This document shows positions 31,539 to 33,638 of a stretch of 33,638 nucleotides of DNA, piece by piece (position 1 is the first letter of the stretch; every line of letters begins with the position of its first letter). Source of the DNA: Pseudomonas salomonii (GTDB lineage: Bacteria > Pseudomonadota > Gammaproteobacteria > Pseudomonadales > Pseudomonadaceae); NCBI RefSeq assembly GCF_900107155.1, contig NZ_FNOX01000025.1, positions 1 through 33,638 on the forward strand, in the 5' to 3' direction. The notes below the pieces were generated by a model that worked only from the letters and a program-made list of their open reading frames with translations, did not search any database and was not told the DNA's origin. Position numbers and translations under genes: made by a program.

Positions 31539-32593
31539 TGTCAATAGATACTGTTAAAATTATTGAGCAAGACCAGCGACCTTTAGCAATTGATTTTTTT
31601 AGCGGCTCAGGTTCAGTTAGTGCTGCTCTAAAGAAAGCCGGGTTTAAAGTGGCGGCGGCGTTGGATATTGATCCGAATGCGGCTGCTACTTATAAACTAA
31701 ATCATCCTGAGGTTAGGTTTTTTAATGACGATATTCGTAGAGTCAATCCTCGGGATTTGCTTCATGAAATCAGTGGTAATGGGTTAGAGTTGCTTGCTAT
31801 TTGTGCTCCTTGCCAACCTTTTAGTTCTCAGAATAGAAAGCGAAATACCGACGACAGCCGTATTCCTTTGCTTTTAGAAGCATTGCCATTCGTTGAGCTT
31901 TTAAGGCCTAAGTATATCTGGGTGGAAAATGTTCCGGGATTGGGTTCTTCAAAAACTATTGTAAAGCTTCAGAAAAGCCTTAAAGTGCTAGGGTATAGTT
32001 TTAATCAGCCGGCGCGGATTGACGCGGCAAATCTGGGCGTGCCGCAGAGACGTATTAGATTTGTTTTTTTTGCTTCCCTTGACGCACGTGGGTGTGATTC
32101 ATTTGAGTTGGTTGCGAAATTAAAGTTGGAGACTAGGGATGTACGTTTTGCCTTTAAGGGATTAAGTCCCTGTTCAAATGAATCGAATGTCACCGATCCT
32201 TTGCATACTTCTCGACGCCATAGTGAGCTTACCTTGAGGAGACTCAGTGCCATTCCCGCAGATGGTGGTAGTCGCTCATCTCTACCATTCGATCTTCAGT
32301 TGGCATGTCATAAAAAACTTTCAGAAAATTCTTTTCCTGATGTATATGGCCGCATGAAATGGACTTCGCCTGCTCCGACATTAACCACAGGATGTACCGA
32401 TGTAACTAGAGGGCGATTTGCACATCCCGAAGAAAACAGGGCCATAACTTTGCGTGAGGCGGCAAGGCTTCAAACATTTCCTGACGACTATAAGTTTTTT
32501 GGTAATAAGTCTCAAATTGCCCTTCAAATAGGGAATGCAGTTCCTATGGATATGGCATATGAAATGTTCACTAGGATCATAAATTTTGACTAA
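31538..32593 (+). CDS. C5 DNA cytosine methyltransferase
   Basis: A 351-residue m5C methyltransferase using S-adenosylmethionine. Motif I is DFFSGSGSVSAALKKAGF (residues 19-36), motif IV PCQPFS with catalytic Cys92, motif VI ENV (130-132), motif VIII QRRIRF (170-175), motif IX LREAARLQTFP (305-315) and motif X GNAVP (332-336). The target-recognition region between VIII and IX (about 200-285) is short, as in solitary Dcm-like enzymes, and the site it reads is unknown. The ATG shares one base with the stop of the receiver gene (TAATG). It is AT-rich like its partners. In this operon it probably marks self DNA, but no restriction endonuclease is encoded beside it. Confidence 0.95.
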   Translation: MSIDTVKIIEQDQRPLAIDFFSGSGSVSAALKKAGFKVAAALDIDPNAAATYKLNHPEVRFFNDDIRRVNPRDLLHEISGNGLELLAICAPCQPFSSQNRKRNTDDSRIPLLLEALPFVELLRPKYIWVENVPGLGSSKTIVKLQKSLKVLGYSFNQPARIDAANLGVPQRRIRFVFFASLDARGCDSFELVAKLKLETRDVRFAFKGLSPCSNESNVTDPLHTSRRHSELTLRRLSAIPADGGSRSSLPFDLQLACHKKLSENSFPDVYGRMKWTSPAPTLTTGCTDVTRGRFAHPEENRAITLREAARLQTFPDDYKFFGNKSQIALQIGNAVPMDMAYEMFTRIINFD

Positions 32594-32630
32594 TTTTTAA
32601 GATTTGTATTTTAAGTAATTATTTTTCGAA

Positions 32631-32659
32631 AAAAAAGGCCTCATTTGAAGGCCTTTTTT
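32631..32659. terminator. Bidirectional rho-independent terminator
   Basis: AAAAAAGGCCT and AGGCCTTTTTT form a perfect 11-bp stem around a 7-nt loop, with A and T runs on both sides. It serves the end of the methyltransferase operon and, from the other side, nrdB. It also marks the right edge of the AT-rich accessory block. Confidence 0.92.
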
Positions 32660-32693
32660 GTATAAAGTATGTTGTAAGTAATGTGTTACAAAA

Positions 32694-33638
32694 TCAATCC
32701 CAGCTCAGCGCACCACCAGTCTGATACTCGATCACACGAGTCTCAAAGAAGTTTTTCTCCTTCTTCAAGTCCATAATCTCGCTCATCCACGGGAACGGAT
32801 TCGTCGTCCCTGGGTATTCTTCTTTAAGACCAATCTGCGACAACCGACGATTAGCAATAAACTTCAGGTAATCCTCCATCATCGCCGCATTCATGCCCAA
32901 CACCCCACGTGGCATGGTATCGCGCGCATATTCAATCTCCAGTTGCGTGCCCTGCAGAATCATCTGGGTCGCTTCTTCCTTCATTTCAGCATCCCACAAA
33001 TGCGGGTTTTCGATTTTGATCTGGTTGATCACATCGATACCGAAGTTCAGGTGCATCGACTCATCGCGCAGGATGTACTGGAACTGTTCGGCCACGCCGG
33101 TCATTTTGTTGCGGCGGCCCATGGATAGGATCTGGGTGAAGCCGCAGTAGAAGAAGATGCCTTCCAGGACGCAGTAGTAGGCGACCAGGTTGCGCAGCAG
33201 TTCTTTGTCGGTTTCGACGGTGCCGGTTTCGAACTTCGGATCGGAGATGGAGCGGGTGTATTTGAGGCCCCAGGCGGCTTTTTTAGCGACCGATGGAATC
33301 TCGTGGTACATGTTGAAGATCTCGCCTTCATCCATGGCCAACGATTCGATGCAGTACTGGTAGGCGTGGGTGTGGATCGCTTCTTCGAAGGCCTGGCGCA
33401 GGATGTACTGGCGGCACTCCGGGTTGGTGATCAGGCGGTACACGGCCAGGACCAGGTTGTTGGCAACCAGCGAGTCGGCGGTGGAGAAGAAGCCGAGGTT
33501 GCGCATGACGATGCGGCGTTCGTCGTCGGTGAGGCCTTCGGGGTTTTTCCACAGGGCGATGTCGGCGGTCATGTTGACCTCTTGCGGCATCCAGTGGTTG
33601 GCGCAGCCGTCGAGGTACTTTTGCCAGGCCCAGTCGTA
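32694..33638 (-). CDS. nrdB: Class Ia ribonucleotide reductase beta subunit (partial)
   Basis: The C-terminal part of NrdB, cut by the right edge of the window; 314 residues plus stop are present of about 415 expected, and the frame is open to the last base (…YDWAWQKYLDG…). The di-iron/tyrosyl-radical site is seen: FEEAIHTHAYQY gives the Glu, His and radical Tyr spaced as in E. coli E115, H118, Y122, and RDESMHLNF gives the later Glu and His ligands. The C-terminal tail that docks to NrdA is present. The enzyme makes deoxyribonucleotides. nrdB is a core, high-GC gene, which helps to define the boundary of the accessory DNA. Confidence 0.97.
   Translation of the reverse strand, partial: YDWAWQKYLDGCANHWMPQEVNMTADIALWKNPEGLTDDERRIVMRNLGFFSTADSLVANNLVLAVYRLITNPECRQYILRQAFEEAIHTHAYQYCIESLAMDEGEIFNMYHEIPSVAKKAAWGLKYTRSISDPKFETGTVETDKELLRNLVAYYCVLEGIFFYCGFTQILSMGRRNKMTGVAEQFQYILRDESMHLNFGIDVINQIKIENPHLWDAEMKEEATQMILQGTQLEIEYARDTMPRGVLGMNAAMMEDYLKFIANRRLSQIGLKEEYPGTTNPFPWMSEIMDLKKEKNFFETRVIEYQTGGALSWD

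Noticed and set aside
24100..32700. Search for att-type direct repeats or an integrase at the ends of the AT-rich block
   Set aside because: No direct repeat flanking the block, tRNA gene or recombinase gene was found by eye, so no mobile-element boundaries are claimed.

Overview
The window looks like chromosome of a Pseudomonas, most likely the P. fluorescens group. Three things point that way: abundant hairpin repeats with GTGGGAGCTGGCTTGCCTGC-type arms (REP/BIME elements), a second larger repeat with CCCACGCTCTGCGTGGGAATGC-like arms cut here by the window edge, and high-GC core genes of typical pseudomonad make-up. There are no rRNA genes, tRNAs, insertion sequences or CRISPR arrays that I can see.

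Region 1 (1-24 kb) is mostly housekeeping and regulatory. In order it holds a PiT phosphate transporter, a ZntB/CorA zinc exporter, a PepSY protein behind a PmrA-like direct repeat, a periplasmic GlpQ, a small conserved protein, and an ABM-fold protein with a CTP-synthase-like amidotransferase homologue divergent from a LysR gene. Then come a DUF1003 protein, a soluble PAS-PAS-MCP protein (BdlA-like), a MASE2-GGDEF diguanylate cyclase, a TetR gene divergent from a metallo-hydrolase, two amidase-like remnants, a P-loop kinase-like gene, an XRE regulator behind a LexA-like box, a hypothetical protein with a Cys/His cluster and an MFS transporter. An argininosuccinate-lyase paralogue with an amino-acid ABC transporter and a divergent LysR gene, a small secreted protein and a HAD phosphatase complete it.

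Region 2 (about 24.1-32.66 kb) is an accessory block, AT-rich in most of its genes, lying between the HAD gene and the core gene nrdB. It has three parts. (a) An orphan type VI secretion set: Hcp, a DUF4225 putative effector and a small membrane protein as putative immunity factor, joined by 4-nt start/stop overlaps. (b) A minus-strand BRO-N antirepressor-like gene with a leader resembling the C4/icd/ant control region of phages P1/P7: an antisense segment, two target copies and a tiny coupled leader ORF. (c) Divergent from it, a three-gene operon with overlapping or abutting genes: a 1000-aa protein with an N-terminal MORC-like GHKL ATPase and a C-terminal histidine-kinase-like module, a 562-aa protein with an unusual receiver domain, and a C5 DNA methyltransferase.

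The last operon is the best candidate for a little-described system. It combines an ATPase of the paraMORC type (a group known to associate with restriction-modification), a possible His-Asp phosphorelay and a cytosine methylase, without a recognisable nuclease. A role in defence is inference from architecture and location. The T6SS module is probably antibacterial, and the C4/BRO module looks like a captured prophage switch. nrdB closes the window and is cut by its right edge.
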